DNA of 6,154 bases from Lentisphaerota bacterium (GTDB taxonomy: Bacteria > Verrucomicrobiota > Kiritimatiellia > JAAZAB01), in NCBI GenBank assembly GCA_016199105.1, contig JACQHI010000415.1, positions 1 through 6,154 on the forward strand. Direction: 5' to 3'. The position numbers and the translations under genes were made by a program. The notes under the pieces are model-generated. The model did no database searches. It was not told the origin of the DNA and was given only the letters and a program-made list of their open reading frames with translations. Each line of letters starts with the position of its first letter. Position 1 is the stretch's first letter. This document shows, one piece after another, positions 1-5,989 of the stretch.

Positions 1-1328
1 CCGGTAGCTGGTACATCCGAACGGTGTCCGGCACGATCCTTGCCTGGAATCAGCCGTGGGGCTGGGCCGGCGCCATCCCCGTGCCGGGCGACTACGACGG
101 CGACGGCCGCTCGGACCTGGCCGTCTTCGACGACAGCTCCGGCGCCTGGTATATGCAGACAGTTTCCGGTTCCCTGATTGCCTGGAATCAGCCGTGGGGG
201 TGGGCCGGTGCCGTTCCCGTGCCGGGCGATTACAATGGCGACGGCATTTCCGATCTGGCCGTCTGGGATCCGGCAACCGGCATCTGGTACATCCGAACGG
301 TGTCCGGCACGATCCTCGCCTGGAACCAGCCGTGGGGATGGCACGGCGCATGGCCCGTGGGCGATGGCCGGCCGGGTTGGGGCAATACCATCTACCTATC
401 TCCAAGCGGCAGCGACGCGAACACCGGCGATTCGCCACAGACTGCGCTGCGAAGTATTCAGACCGCGTTGGGACGCGCAAATCCGGGCGACATCGTGGCG
501 ATGCTCCCCGGTGATTATTTCGAAGAAGTGCGGCTGGAGGGAATCGGCGGCTCCGCGGGCAGTCCGGTTTATCTGCGGGCCGTCGGCGGCAGCGCGCGCC
601 TCACGGGGAACAGCGCGTTGAGCGGCGGACTCCTGATGGAAGGGTGCCGCTACATCAGCATCGAGGGAATCGAGGTTGCCGATTTCGTCGATTTCGGAAT
701 CCAGCTCGTGGCCTGCGACGCTATTACGGTGCGCAGTTGCGACTTGCACCACAACGGCCTCCTGACCACCCAGGCATCCGAGGGCGGTTATGGCCTTTAT
801 GTCAACGGTTCCGGCCATGCGATACTGAACAACACGGTGAGGACCAACGGCGCAAATCCCGATGTGGGGGACGGTATTATCGGCTGGGGAACGACCAACA
901 CCGTGGTGCGCGGCAACACGTGCAACTACAACATGGGCAATGGAATCCTGGTGGAGGATTCGGTGGGTGTCTTGGTCGAGTGGAATACGGTCAGTTATAA
1001 TGAGGGTCTCTCAACCGATGGAACCTGGTGGAACGCGGGGCTTTGGCTCGACGGCGGCCATCATGTGACGGTGCGCAACAACGCGTTCACGCACAACTTG
1101 GGCCCCGGAATCGAAATCAGCGACGAGGAAGGGCAGGCGCCCTATGCCTACGAGGTGAGCGGCAACGATATCAGTTTCAACGACTGGGGCGTTTATCTCT
1201 GGGGCTTCCGATACCGCGCCGCCGAGCCGATTGTTATCCGCAATAACACGGTGACGAACAACTCCCGCGCCCCTCTGTGGATCGATCTGGCCGTCACGCC
1301 GGAAGAACTCAATATCCTCATCGAGTGA
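1..1328 (+). CDS. Secreted VCBS/FG-GAP-repeat and right-handed beta-helix protein (5' truncated by window edge)
   Basis: The frame is open to the left edge (first full codon at 3), so the start and any signal peptide lie outside; the GTG at 24 is an internal valine codon inside a repeat. Residues are counted from that GTG. Residues 1-110 are tandem 46-residue units, each with a WY-x3-V-S-G strand, the motif AWNQPWGW and a calcium-loop-like site (DYDGDGRSD at 23-31, DYNGDGISD at 69-77), as in VCBS/FG-GAP repeats. Residues 124-190 look like DUF1565 (IYLSPSGSDANTGDSPQTA, then PGDIVAMLPGDY). Residues 200-425 are Asn/Gly-rich beta-helix coils such as VRGNTCNYNMGNGILVEDS. From family knowledge such proteins are exported and bind or process polysaccharide or adhere to surfaces; no catalytic residues can be assigned here. 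The gene ends at TGA 1326-1328 with no visible C-terminal sorting signal. It may be a surface protein or a polysaccharide lyase-like enzyme. Confidence 0.85.
   Translation, partial: GSWYIRTVSGTILAWNQPWGWAGAIPVPGDYDGDGRSDLAVFDDSSGAWYMQTVSGSLIAWNQPWGWAGAVPVPGDYNGDGISDLAVWDPATGIWYIRTVSGTILAWNQPWGWHGAWPVGDGRPGWGNTIYLSPSGSDANTGDSPQTALRSIQTALGRANPGDIVAMLPGDYFEEVRLEGIGGSAGSPVYLRAVGGSARLTGNSALSGGLLMEGCRYISIEGIEVADFVDFGIQLVACDAITVRSCDLHHNGLLTTQASEGGYGLYVNGSGHAILNNTVRTNGANPDVGDGIIGWGTTNTVVRGNTCNYNMGNGILVEDSVGVLVEWNTVSYNEGLSTDGTWWNAGLWLDGGHHVTVRNNAFTHNLGPGIEISDEEGQAPYAYEVSGNDISFNDWGVYLWGFRYRAAEPIVIRNNTVTNNSRAPLWIDLAVTPEELNILIE
8..360 (+). repeat. 138-bp tandem coding repeats (46-aa VCBS-type units)
   Basis: Units begin near 24, 162 and 300, a period of 138 bp; the array continues off the left edge. 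Units 1 and 3 are identical over 33 bases (8-40 and 284-316), whereas unit 2 differs at many positions in the same stretch. The last unit loses its calcium loop and runs into the beta-helix domain. The pattern suggests duplication or gene conversion of two-unit (276-bp) blocks. Confidence 0.85.
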
Positions 1329-1344
1329 GTTCTGCTGAAAAACC

Positions 1345-1408
1345 CGCCCGGTGGGGCCACCGGGCCTAGTGCGCCGATTCTCTGTAGGCCGCGTGACCTC
1401 ACGCGGCG
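1345..1408. repeat. Inverted pair of REP-like palindromes
   Basis: Two perfect 20-nt palindromes lie 22 nt apart: 1346-1365 (arms GCCCGGTGG and CCACCGGGC, centre GG) and 1388-1407 (arms GCCGCGTGA and TCACGCGGC, centre CC). If the first is read on the minus strand (1368 to 1345) and the second on the plus strand (1385 to 1408), both start TAGGCC and match at 18 of 24 positions. All six differences form three compensated base pairs, so the hairpin is conserved while the sequence changes. This is the architecture of paired REP/BIME elements. The first hairpin lies 17 nt after the preceding stop and could also protect or terminate that transcript, although no T-tract follows it on the plus strand. 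On the minus strand it is followed by GGGTTTTTC. Confidence 0.7.
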
Positions 1409-1424
1409 TTAATTCAGGGTAATC

Positions 1425-1430
1425 TAAAAT
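1425..1430 (+). promoter_or_regulatory. Possible -10 box for the ATPase gene
   Basis: TAAAAT matches the sigma70 -10 consensus at five of six positions and lies in the only AT-rich patch of this gap. No convincing -35 hexamer is present at 16-18 bp upstream, where the second palindrome lies. If used, transcription would start near 1436-1438, so the leader would consist almost entirely of the hairpin region described next. Confidence 0.3.
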
Positions 1431-1438
1431 AGTCCTTT

Positions 1439-1487
1439 CCAAACGGACGCTATCAGCGTAGAGTGTCCGTTTTGGAGTGACACTCTA
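1439..1487 (+). promoter_or_regulatory. Leader with two mutually exclusive hairpins around the Shine-Dalgarno site
   Basis: Structure A pairs AAACGGAC (1441-1448) with GTCCGTTT (1465-1472). With T1473 bulged it extends to CC 1439-1440 pairing with GG 1474-1475, the first half of the Shine-Dalgarno GGAG (1474-1477). Structure B is a perfect 9-bp stem, TAGAGTGTC (1459-1467) with GACACTCTA (1479-1487). It holds GGAG in an 11-nt loop and its last base is the A of the start codon. Both use bases 1465-1467, so they cannot coexist. This looks like a translational switch or overlapping operator dyads for the ATPase gene. The pairings are seen directly; the regulatory role is inferred. Confidence 0.5.
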
Positions 1488-2791
1488 TGCGAGACCTGAT
1501 CCGACAGAAGATCGTAGATTCACTGGCGGCGCCGGTACCGGCGTTCACGCGTCGGGACATCCGCTTGCCCGCCGTGCCCGGCAAAGCGGTGGCCGTCATC
1601 GGCATGCGGCGGACCGGCAAAACCACTTTTCTGTGGCAGGTGCTGGCGGACCGGCTGGCGCAAGGCACAAACAGGGAAGGGTTGCTCCACTTCAGTTTCG
1701 AGGATGAGAGATTGGCGGATATGACCGCCGCCGACCTGCATCTTGTCGTGGAAGAATACTACCGCCTGCACCCGGAATGGCGGGATCGGCGTCGGGCCTC
1801 TTTTTTCCTGGACGAGATACAGGAAGTGGCCGGCTGGGAAGTCTTTGCGCGGCGGCTGTTGGACACGGAGCGCGTCGAGTTGTTCCTTTCCGGCTCTTCG
1901 GCGCGGTTGCTCAGTCGGGAGGTGGCCACCCACATGCGCGGCCGGGCTATGGAAGCCCTCGTGCACCCCTTCAGCTTCCGCGAGTACCTCCGGCACCACC
2001 AGCGTGAACCGAAACAGGAGACGAACCGCCTGCCCAAGGCCGCGCGTTCCGCCTTGGACAAAGATCTCGGGAATTACCTGACGGATGGGGGTTTTCCGGA
2101 ATCCCAGGGCGTTCCGGCCCGTGACCGCTTCGATCTGCTGCGCGGCTACGTGGACACGGCGCTCTTCCGCGATGTGGTGGAACGCCATGCCGTGTCGCAC
2201 CCGGTGGCTTTGCGCTGGCTGGTGCGCCAATTGCTCGGTAATGCCGCCGGCATGTTCAGCATCGGCAAATTCTACGGCGACCTCCGATCCCAGGGCGTCG
2301 CCGTTGCCAAGGACACGCTGCATGCGTACCTGGCCCATTTGGAGGATGCCTTCCTGGTCCGCACGGTTCCCATCGCGTCCGAATCGGTGCGCCGCCGGAT
2401 GGTGAATCCGCGCAAGGTTTACCCGATCGACCCCGCGTTGATCTCCGTGTTCGACCGCTCGGGCAAGACCAACCTGGGTCACGCGCTCGAGACCTGCGTT
2501 CTGCTGGAACTCGAACGGCGCGGAGCGGAGATTGCCTATGTCCGGACCGCGGAAAACACCGAGGTGGATTTTCTGGCCCGCTACCCGGAGGGGCGGCAGG
2601 AATTGATCCAGGTCTGCGCGGACCTGGACGCGCCGGAGACACAAGACCGTGAAACGCGGGCGCTGTTGGACGCGGCGCGCGAACACCCCGGCGCCTCGCT
2701 TCACCTCGTCACGCGCTTTTCCGAGGCGGCGTCGAACCTGCCGAAAGCCATCCGTCTGCATGGGGCGGTCTCCTGGCTGTTGGGGGAGTGA
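1487..2791 (+). CDS. AAA_14/DUF4143 family ATPase (434 aa)
   Basis: This is a soluble P-loop ATPase of the widespread AAA plus DUF4143 family, whose cellular role is poorly defined. Walker A is GMRRTGKTT at residues 39-47 (K45, T46). Walker B is FFLDE at 106-110, followed by IQEVAGW. The segment LFLSGSSARLL (132-142) is the sensor-1-like region typical of AAA_14. RGRAMEALVHPFSFREYL (151-168) marks the end of the ATPase core. The DUF4143 region (about 195-390) includes YLTDGGFPE and the C-terminal EVDFLAR (359-365) and LIQVC (373-377), which correspond to the PD-(D/E)XK-like fold reported for this family. The usual terminal Lys is absent, as in many members. Length is normal. ATG 1487 is chosen because GGAG lies 9 nt upstream and the leader structure ends exactly at it. 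There are no transmembrane segments. It stands apart from the next gene by 75 bp containing a promoter. Family placement is firm, function is not. Confidence 0.9.
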   Translation: MRDLIRQKIVDSLAAPVPAFTRRDIRLPAVPGKAVAVIGMRRTGKTTFLWQVLADRLAQGTNREGLLHFSFEDERLADMTAADLHLVVEEYYRLHPEWRDRRRASFFLDEIQEVAGWEVFARRLLDTERVELFLSGSSARLLSREVATHMRGRAMEALVHPFSFREYLRHHQREPKQETNRLPKAARSALDKDLGNYLTDGGFPESQGVPARDRFDLLRGYVDTALFRDVVERHAVSHPVALRWLVRQLLGNAAGMFSIGKFYGDLRSQGVAVAKDTLHAYLAHLEDAFLVRTVPIASESVRRRMVNPRKVYPIDPALISVFDRSGKTNLGHALETCVLLELERRGAEIAYVRTAENTEVDFLARYPEGRQELIQVCADLDAPETQDRETRALLDAAREHPGASLHLVTRFSEAASNLPKAIRLHGAVSWLLGE

Positions 2792-2799
2792 TCGGCGTA

Positions 2800-2828
2800 T
2801 TGACAGGCCGTACCCCAGGGTGTTGAAT
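2800..2828 (+). promoter_or_regulatory. Putative sigma70 promoter for the histidine kinase operon
   Basis: A perfect -35 TTGACA (2800-2805) is followed after exactly 17 bp by TTGAAT (2823-2828), which matches the -10 consensus at four of six positions. Transcription would begin near 2835, about 30 nt before the kinase ATG. It sits in the short gap after the ATPase stop, suggesting the kinase and the gene after it form a separate transcription unit. Confidence 0.5.
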
Positions 2829-2855
2829 GGGCCCGGCGGGAAAGGAGTGCGTTCC

Positions 2856-2860
2856 AAGGA
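2856..2860 (+). promoter_or_regulatory. Shine-Dalgarno site fixing the kinase start
   Basis: AAGGA lies 6 nt before ATG 2867. A second purine block, AAAGGAG at 2841-2847, has no suitable in-frame start behind it, so ATG 2867 is preferred. Confidence 0.7.
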
Positions 2861-2866
2861 AAATTC

Positions 2867-4204
2867 ATGAAACCGATCAACGAGAGTTCGCAAACGATGC
2901 GGATCAGCATTCTGCCGGAGGACCAGGCCCCGGCGACGGCGGAGAAAACGCCCGCGCCGACGACCCGGAAGACCCCCCGCCCGGTGGTGGTGTCCCGCCA
3001 TGCCACGGACAATTCCCAGTTCAACGAGCTGTTCCAGAGCGTCTATGACGCGGCCCTTCTCTGCGATTTGGAGGGGAAGATCGTGGACGTCAACGTGCGG
3101 GCCAGCGACTTTTTCCTGTATGACAAGGCGGATTTCTGCCGGCTCGGCATCAAAGACATCGTCTCCGGGTTCGACGATTCCCTGCTGCAAACCATCGGCG
3201 AGAACCTGAAGGTGGACCGTTTCACGCTGATCGAGGCCTATTGCCGGCGCTCGAACGGCTCCTTCTTCCCCACGGAAATCGCCGTCAACAAGCTCAGTCT
3301 TTCCCAGAACGGGCTGCTGTGCTTTTTCATCCGCGACATCACCGTGCGCAAGCAGACCGAACAGGAAATCACCGAAAAGAACAAGCAGCTCCAGCTCTAT
3401 GCCACCAAAATGGAATCGCTGGCCGAGGAACGGGCAAAGCAACTGGTCCACGCCGACCGCCTGGTCCGCCTCGGCGTGATGTCCGCCGGGATCGCCCACG
3501 AGGTGAACAATCCGACCGTGTTCATCTCGTCCAACGCCGAGATGATGTCCAAGTTTTGGGCCGAGCTCGAGCCGGCGCTGCGCCAGTGTCCGGAGACCGA
3601 CGAGAAGCGGCGCCAAAAGCATGCGTTCATTCTGGAGGAATTCCCCAAGGTCCTCTCCGGCATCCGGATGGGGGTGGACCGCATCCAGCATATCGTCAAG
3701 GGCCTGAAGAGTTTCTCCTACCAGGGCCAGGGCGCGGTGGAAAAGGCTCCCTGCGATCCAAATCTCTGCGTGACCCAGGCGCTGGAGATGTTCCGCAACG
3801 CGCTGAAAAAATTCATCACGGTGGAGACCCGCCTGGGGGAAAACCTGCCGAAAATCCTGGGCGACAGCCAGCAGCTCGTGCAGGTTCTGGTGAATCTCTT
3901 CGCCAACGCGGCCGACGCCATGGAAGCCCAGGGGGAGGGCGTGCTGACCATCCGCACCCTGGTGAACGAGGAGCGGGTCCGGATCGAGGTGGACGACACC
4001 GGGCCCGGCATTCCGACGGACAAACTGGTCAACATCTGGGAGCCGTTCTTCACGACCAAGGCCAAGGGCAAGGGCACCGGCCTCGGGCTGTCGATCAGCC
4101 ACAGCATTATCACGGCCCACAACGGGACGCTGGAGGCCGAAAACAAGCCGGAAGGCGGCGCCCGCTTCGTCATCGAACTTCCCGCCTGCATTCCGGTGTC
4201 CTGA
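2867..4204 (+). CDS. Cytosolic PAS-domain sensor histidine kinase (445 aa)
   Basis: This is a two-component sensor kinase that autophosphorylates on histidine. Residues 1-45 form a Pro/Thr/Ala-rich tail. Residues 48-160 form a PAS domain (FNELFQSVYDAALLCDLEG through FFIRDITVRK). A coiled-coil linker covers about 161-195. HisKA carries the phospho-acceptor H211 in GIAHEVNNP, the H-E-x-N-N-P form of the NtrB-like HPK4 class. An insertion of about 40 residues (230-262) separates the two dimerisation helices, as is common in that class. The ATPase domain has the N-box NLFANAADAM (N347), G1 DDTGPGI (D377, G379, G381), F-box WEPFFTTK (391-398) and G2 GKGTGLGLSIS (401-411), so all motifs look intact. 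No transmembrane segment or signal peptide is visible, so it should sense an internal signal, possibly through a PAS-bound ligand that cannot be named. No response regulator is encoded in the window. It ends 2 nt before the next start. Confidence 0.93.
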   Translation: MKPINESSQTMRISILPEDQAPATAEKTPAPTTRKTPRPVVVSRHATDNSQFNELFQSVYDAALLCDLEGKIVDVNVRASDFFLYDKADFCRLGIKDIVSGFDDSLLQTIGENLKVDRFTLIEAYCRRSNGSFFPTEIAVNKLSLSQNGLLCFFIRDITVRKQTEQEITEKNKQLQLYATKMESLAEERAKQLVHADRLVRLGVMSAGIAHEVNNPTVFISSNAEMMSKFWAELEPALRQCPETDEKRRQKHAFILEEFPKVLSGIRMGVDRIQHIVKGLKSFSYQGQGAVEKAPCDPNLCVTQALEMFRNALKKFITVETRLGENLPKILGDSQQLVQVLVNLFANAADAMEAQGEGVLTIRTLVNEERVRIEVDDTGPGIPTDKLVNIWEPFFTTKAKGKGTGLGLSISHSIITAHNGTLEAENKPEGGARFVIELPACIPVS

Positions 4205-4206
4205 CC

Positions 4207-5247
4207 GTGAACCACAAAGAACGGCAATTGGCGGCGATTCGACACGAGATACCGGATCGGATTCCCGTCGATGCCCAGTCCATCGAAAATCTGGACGCCA
4301 TCGGCAAACGGCTGGGCATTCCCGGGACGGAGGTCATGGAGGCCCTGGGTATGGACGGTGTGTGTGTCGGTATCCGCTATGCGGGCATTGTCGGGTTGGA
4401 TGAAAGCGGACAGCCGCTGACGGAATGGGGCACGCCCCGATATCAGGACTGGGGATCTTCCCACGTCTATCCGCTGGGGAATGCGGACAGCATTTCCGAG
4501 GTCGAACGGTATGCCTGGCCGGACCCCGCCCGTTACGATTGCACAGCCGCGCGCGACGACGCGGCCCGGTTTTCCGGGGACTATGCCGTCCGGGGGCCCC
4601 GTTTTTCGGCCATCACGGATCCCGTCTGCCTCCTCCTGGGACAGGAGGAGGCCTTGGTGAAGATGGTGTGGAATCCCGTGGTTTTCGAGGCGGTTGTCGA
4701 GAACATCTTCCGGATCACGCTGGAGGCGACCCGCCAGTATGTGAAGCGCTTTGGAGATCATCTCGACAGCTTCTGCGTGTGGGAGGATTTCGCGACACAA
4801 CGCGGCATGCTGTTTTCCCCGGAACACTGGCGCCGTTTCTTCAAACCCCGCTACGCCAGGTTATTCGAGGTGGTCAAGAGCGCCGGGAAAACCGTTTGGT
4901 TCCATTCCTGCGGGGACATCACGGCCGTCCTGCCGGACCTGCTGGATATCGGCATGGACGTATGGGAGACGGTCCAACTGCACACGCTTCCGATTTCACC
5001 CGACACGCTCAAAAAAGAATACGGCAGGGACCTCACGTTCTTCGGCGGCGTCAACACGCAACGCCTGCCGTTCATGACCCCGGCCGAAGTCGCGGAAGAG
5101 GTCAAGCGCTGCATCCGTTCCCTGGGGAAGGGCGGCGGCTTCATTTGCGGTCCCGATCATCATATCAAGCCCGACGTCCCGGCGGAGAACACGCTGGCGC
5201 TTTTCCGGACGGCGCGCGAATTCAAGGCGCAGGGATATACGGGTTGA
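4207..5247 (+). CDS. URO-D-fold methyltransferase-like protein, COG0407 (MtaA/CmuA-like), 346 aa
   Basis: The start is GTG 4207, giving the typical family N-terminus MNHKERQLAAIRHEIPDRIP. The frame stays open far upstream, but that part only shadows the kinase. Family motifs are WEDFATQRGMLFSPEHW (192-208), KPRYARLF (213-220), FHSCGDI (232-238) and GFICGPDHHIKPDVPAEN (311-328). H233, C235 and C314 fit the His-x-Cys...Cys zinc site known from MtaA/CmuA corrinoid methyltransferases, which activates a thiol acceptor. This and the divergent N-terminus argue against a true haem-pathway uroporphyrinogen decarboxylase. The usual role of relatives is moving a methyl group between a corrinoid protein and coenzyme M, folate or another thiol, but many COG0407 members in PVC bacteria are uncharacterised. 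No corrinoid-binding protein is adjacent here. There is no clear Shine-Dalgarno and only 2 nt from the kinase stop, so translation is probably coupled. The substrate cannot be assigned. Confidence 0.88.
   Translation: MNHKERQLAAIRHEIPDRIPVDAQSIENLDAIGKRLGIPGTEVMEALGMDGVCVGIRYAGIVGLDESGQPLTEWGTPRYQDWGSSHVYPLGNADSISEVERYAWPDPARYDCTAARDDAARFSGDYAVRGPRFSAITDPVCLLLGQEEALVKMVWNPVVFEAVVENIFRITLEATRQYVKRFGDHLDSFCVWEDFATQRGMLFSPEHWRRFFKPRYARLFEVVKSAGKTVWFHSCGDITAVLPDLLDIGMDVWETVQLHTLPISPDTLKKEYGRDLTFFGGVNTQRLPFMTPAEVAEEVKRCIRSLGKGGGFICGPDHHIKPDVPAENTLALFRTAREFKAQGYTG
4628..4652 (+). other. Perfect 10-bp hairpin inside the URO-D-like coding region
   Basis: GCCTCCTCCT (4628-4637) and AGGAGGAGGC (4643-4652) are exact reverse complements with a 5-nt loop. 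The stem encodes CLLLGQEEA, and repeated CTC/CTG and GAG codons can create such pairing by chance. The 3' arm also contains an AGGAGG sequence, a strong Shine-Dalgarno-like string inside the gene that could cause ribosome pausing. A role is unproven. Confidence 0.35.
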
Positions 5248-5248
5248 T

Positions 5249-5291
5249 CGGACCTGAATTTTGCACGCATCGCGTGCATAATTCAGGTCCG
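5249..5291. repeat. 43-nt near-perfect inverted repeat after the operon; possible terminator or palindromic element
   Basis: CGGACCTGAATT (5249-5260) pairs with AATTCAGGTCCG (5280-5291). After one T-T mismatch, TGCACGC (5262-5268) pairs with GCGTGCA (5272-5278) around a 3-nt loop, ATC. The stem has 19 paired positions and starts one base after the URO-D-like stop. No T-run follows, so it is not a classical intrinsic terminator, though it could stop 3' decay or act with Rho. The symmetry and its position near a base-composition change also fit a dispersed palindromic element or an insertion scar. Confidence 0.7.
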
Positions 5292-5392
5292 AGTTTGGCG
5301 AACAGACGGGCAGGCGACGCGGCCGCTCGCGAGCCTTGATCGTCTCGTTGACGTTGGCCGAAGAAAGGCTGAAATTGGGCAGCAGCAATTAT
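5292..5392. other. Non-coding gap before the HEATH protein gene
   Basis: This stretch is GC-rich at its left side and turns AT-rich near 5370. It contains a 10-bp self-complementary word, GCTCGCGAGC (5325-5334). TTGACG at 5348-5353 resembles a -35 box, but the hexamer 17 bp downstream (GAAATT) is a poor -10. A TTG codon at 5336 is in frame with the next gene but has no Shine-Dalgarno. Confidence 0.4.
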
Positions 5393-5989
5393 ATGCATCG
5401 AATACTACAATCATGGCTCACTGGTTTTGAGGTTTGGTTCCTGAGCAAATGGGCGAACACATCATATAAAGGCATTTGCCTCTGCGACATGAACAGCAAA
5501 AAGGCGGACGATTCTGAATTTATTGCCCGTACGAAACAAGCAATGGACATGATCGAGCAAAAAGATCCACGCCGGTTTCGCAGAATCCAGAAAGAATTGC
5601 GGTATATTGCGAATAAAGAGCTCAACATGACTGGACAATATCAACATTCGATTAAATGTTGCTTTATAGATTACGGTCAATATCCCTTTAAAACCCATCC
5701 CGAATGGTACCTCTGTCTCTATGCGGGCCTGTTGGTCCACGAGGCAACACACGGCATGCTTTATTCAAAAGGAATTCGATATACACCAGAGAATCGAGAA
5801 CAGATCGAACGTATTTGCCATCGAGAACAATTTCGTTGCTCGGTTCGAATTAAGCCGGAGTGGCGCGAAAACCTCATGGAGACGTTTGATCCAACCGAAT
5901 GGCATTTTTCATGGTACGCTTCCCGATGGGCTCAACTCTGGGCGTTGATAAGAAGAAGCCAGAATTCAAAGAGGTTGGCCAAACAGTAA
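5393..5989 (+). CDS. Uncharacterised protein with HEATH zinc-metallopeptidase-like motif (198 aa)
   Basis: I do not recognise a named family. ATG 5393 gives 198 residues; an in-frame TTG at 5336 would add 19 residues but lacks a ribosome site and lies in different base composition, and ATG 5393 itself has only a weak purine stretch upstream. Residues 40-75 form a charged, probably helical region (IEQKDPRRFRRIQKELRYI). Residues 105-120 are WYLCLYAGLLVHEATH, a short hydrophobic helix ending in the HExxH signature (H116, E117, H120) of zinc-dependent peptidases. The following GIRYTPENREQIERICHR has acidic residues (E133, E136, E139) that could give a third ligand, and C142/H143 are also nearby. 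The C-terminus is Trp-rich and basic (WHFSWYASRWAQLWALIRR). No signal peptide or membrane span is visible, so it is probably cytosolic. Codons are AT-rich unlike the upstream genes, consistent with acquisition. A peptidase role is inferred from one motif. Confidence 0.75.
   Translation: MHRILQSWLTGFEVWFLSKWANTSYKGICLCDMNSKKADDSEFIARTKQAMDMIEQKDPRRFRRIQKELRYIANKELNMTGQYQHSIKCCFIDYGQYPFKTHPEWYLCLYAGLLVHEATHGMLYSKGIRYTPENREQIERICHREQFRCSVRIKPEWRENLMETFDPTEWHFSWYASRWAQLWALIRRSQNSKRLAKQ

Noticed and set aside
24..26. GTG as the true start of the first gene
   Set aside because: The codons before it (GSWYIRT) continue the repeat unit, so the gene extends off the window.
1346..1365. Intrinsic terminator of the first gene
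   Set aside because: A strong stem is present but no T-run follows on the plus strand. Its relation to the second palindrome favours a repeat element, although a secondary terminator-like role remains possible.
1520..4120. An 866-codon open frame on the minus strand across the ATPase, the gap and the kinase
   Set aside because: Both plus-strand genes show intact domain motifs in order. The antisense product has no recognisable domain and is the usual low-stop shadow of GC-rich coding DNA.
3241..4206. Upstream extension of the URO-D-like frame over the kinase gene
   Set aside because: The family N-terminus (NHKERQLAAIRHE) begins exactly at GTG 4207. The upstream translation is an Arg/Gly/Pro-rich shadow of kinase codons.
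5336..5392. TTG start giving a 217-residue HEATH protein
   Set aside because: There is no Shine-Dalgarno before TTG 5336, and the added residues lie partly in the GC-rich gap. ATG 5393 is the more economical start, though not proven.
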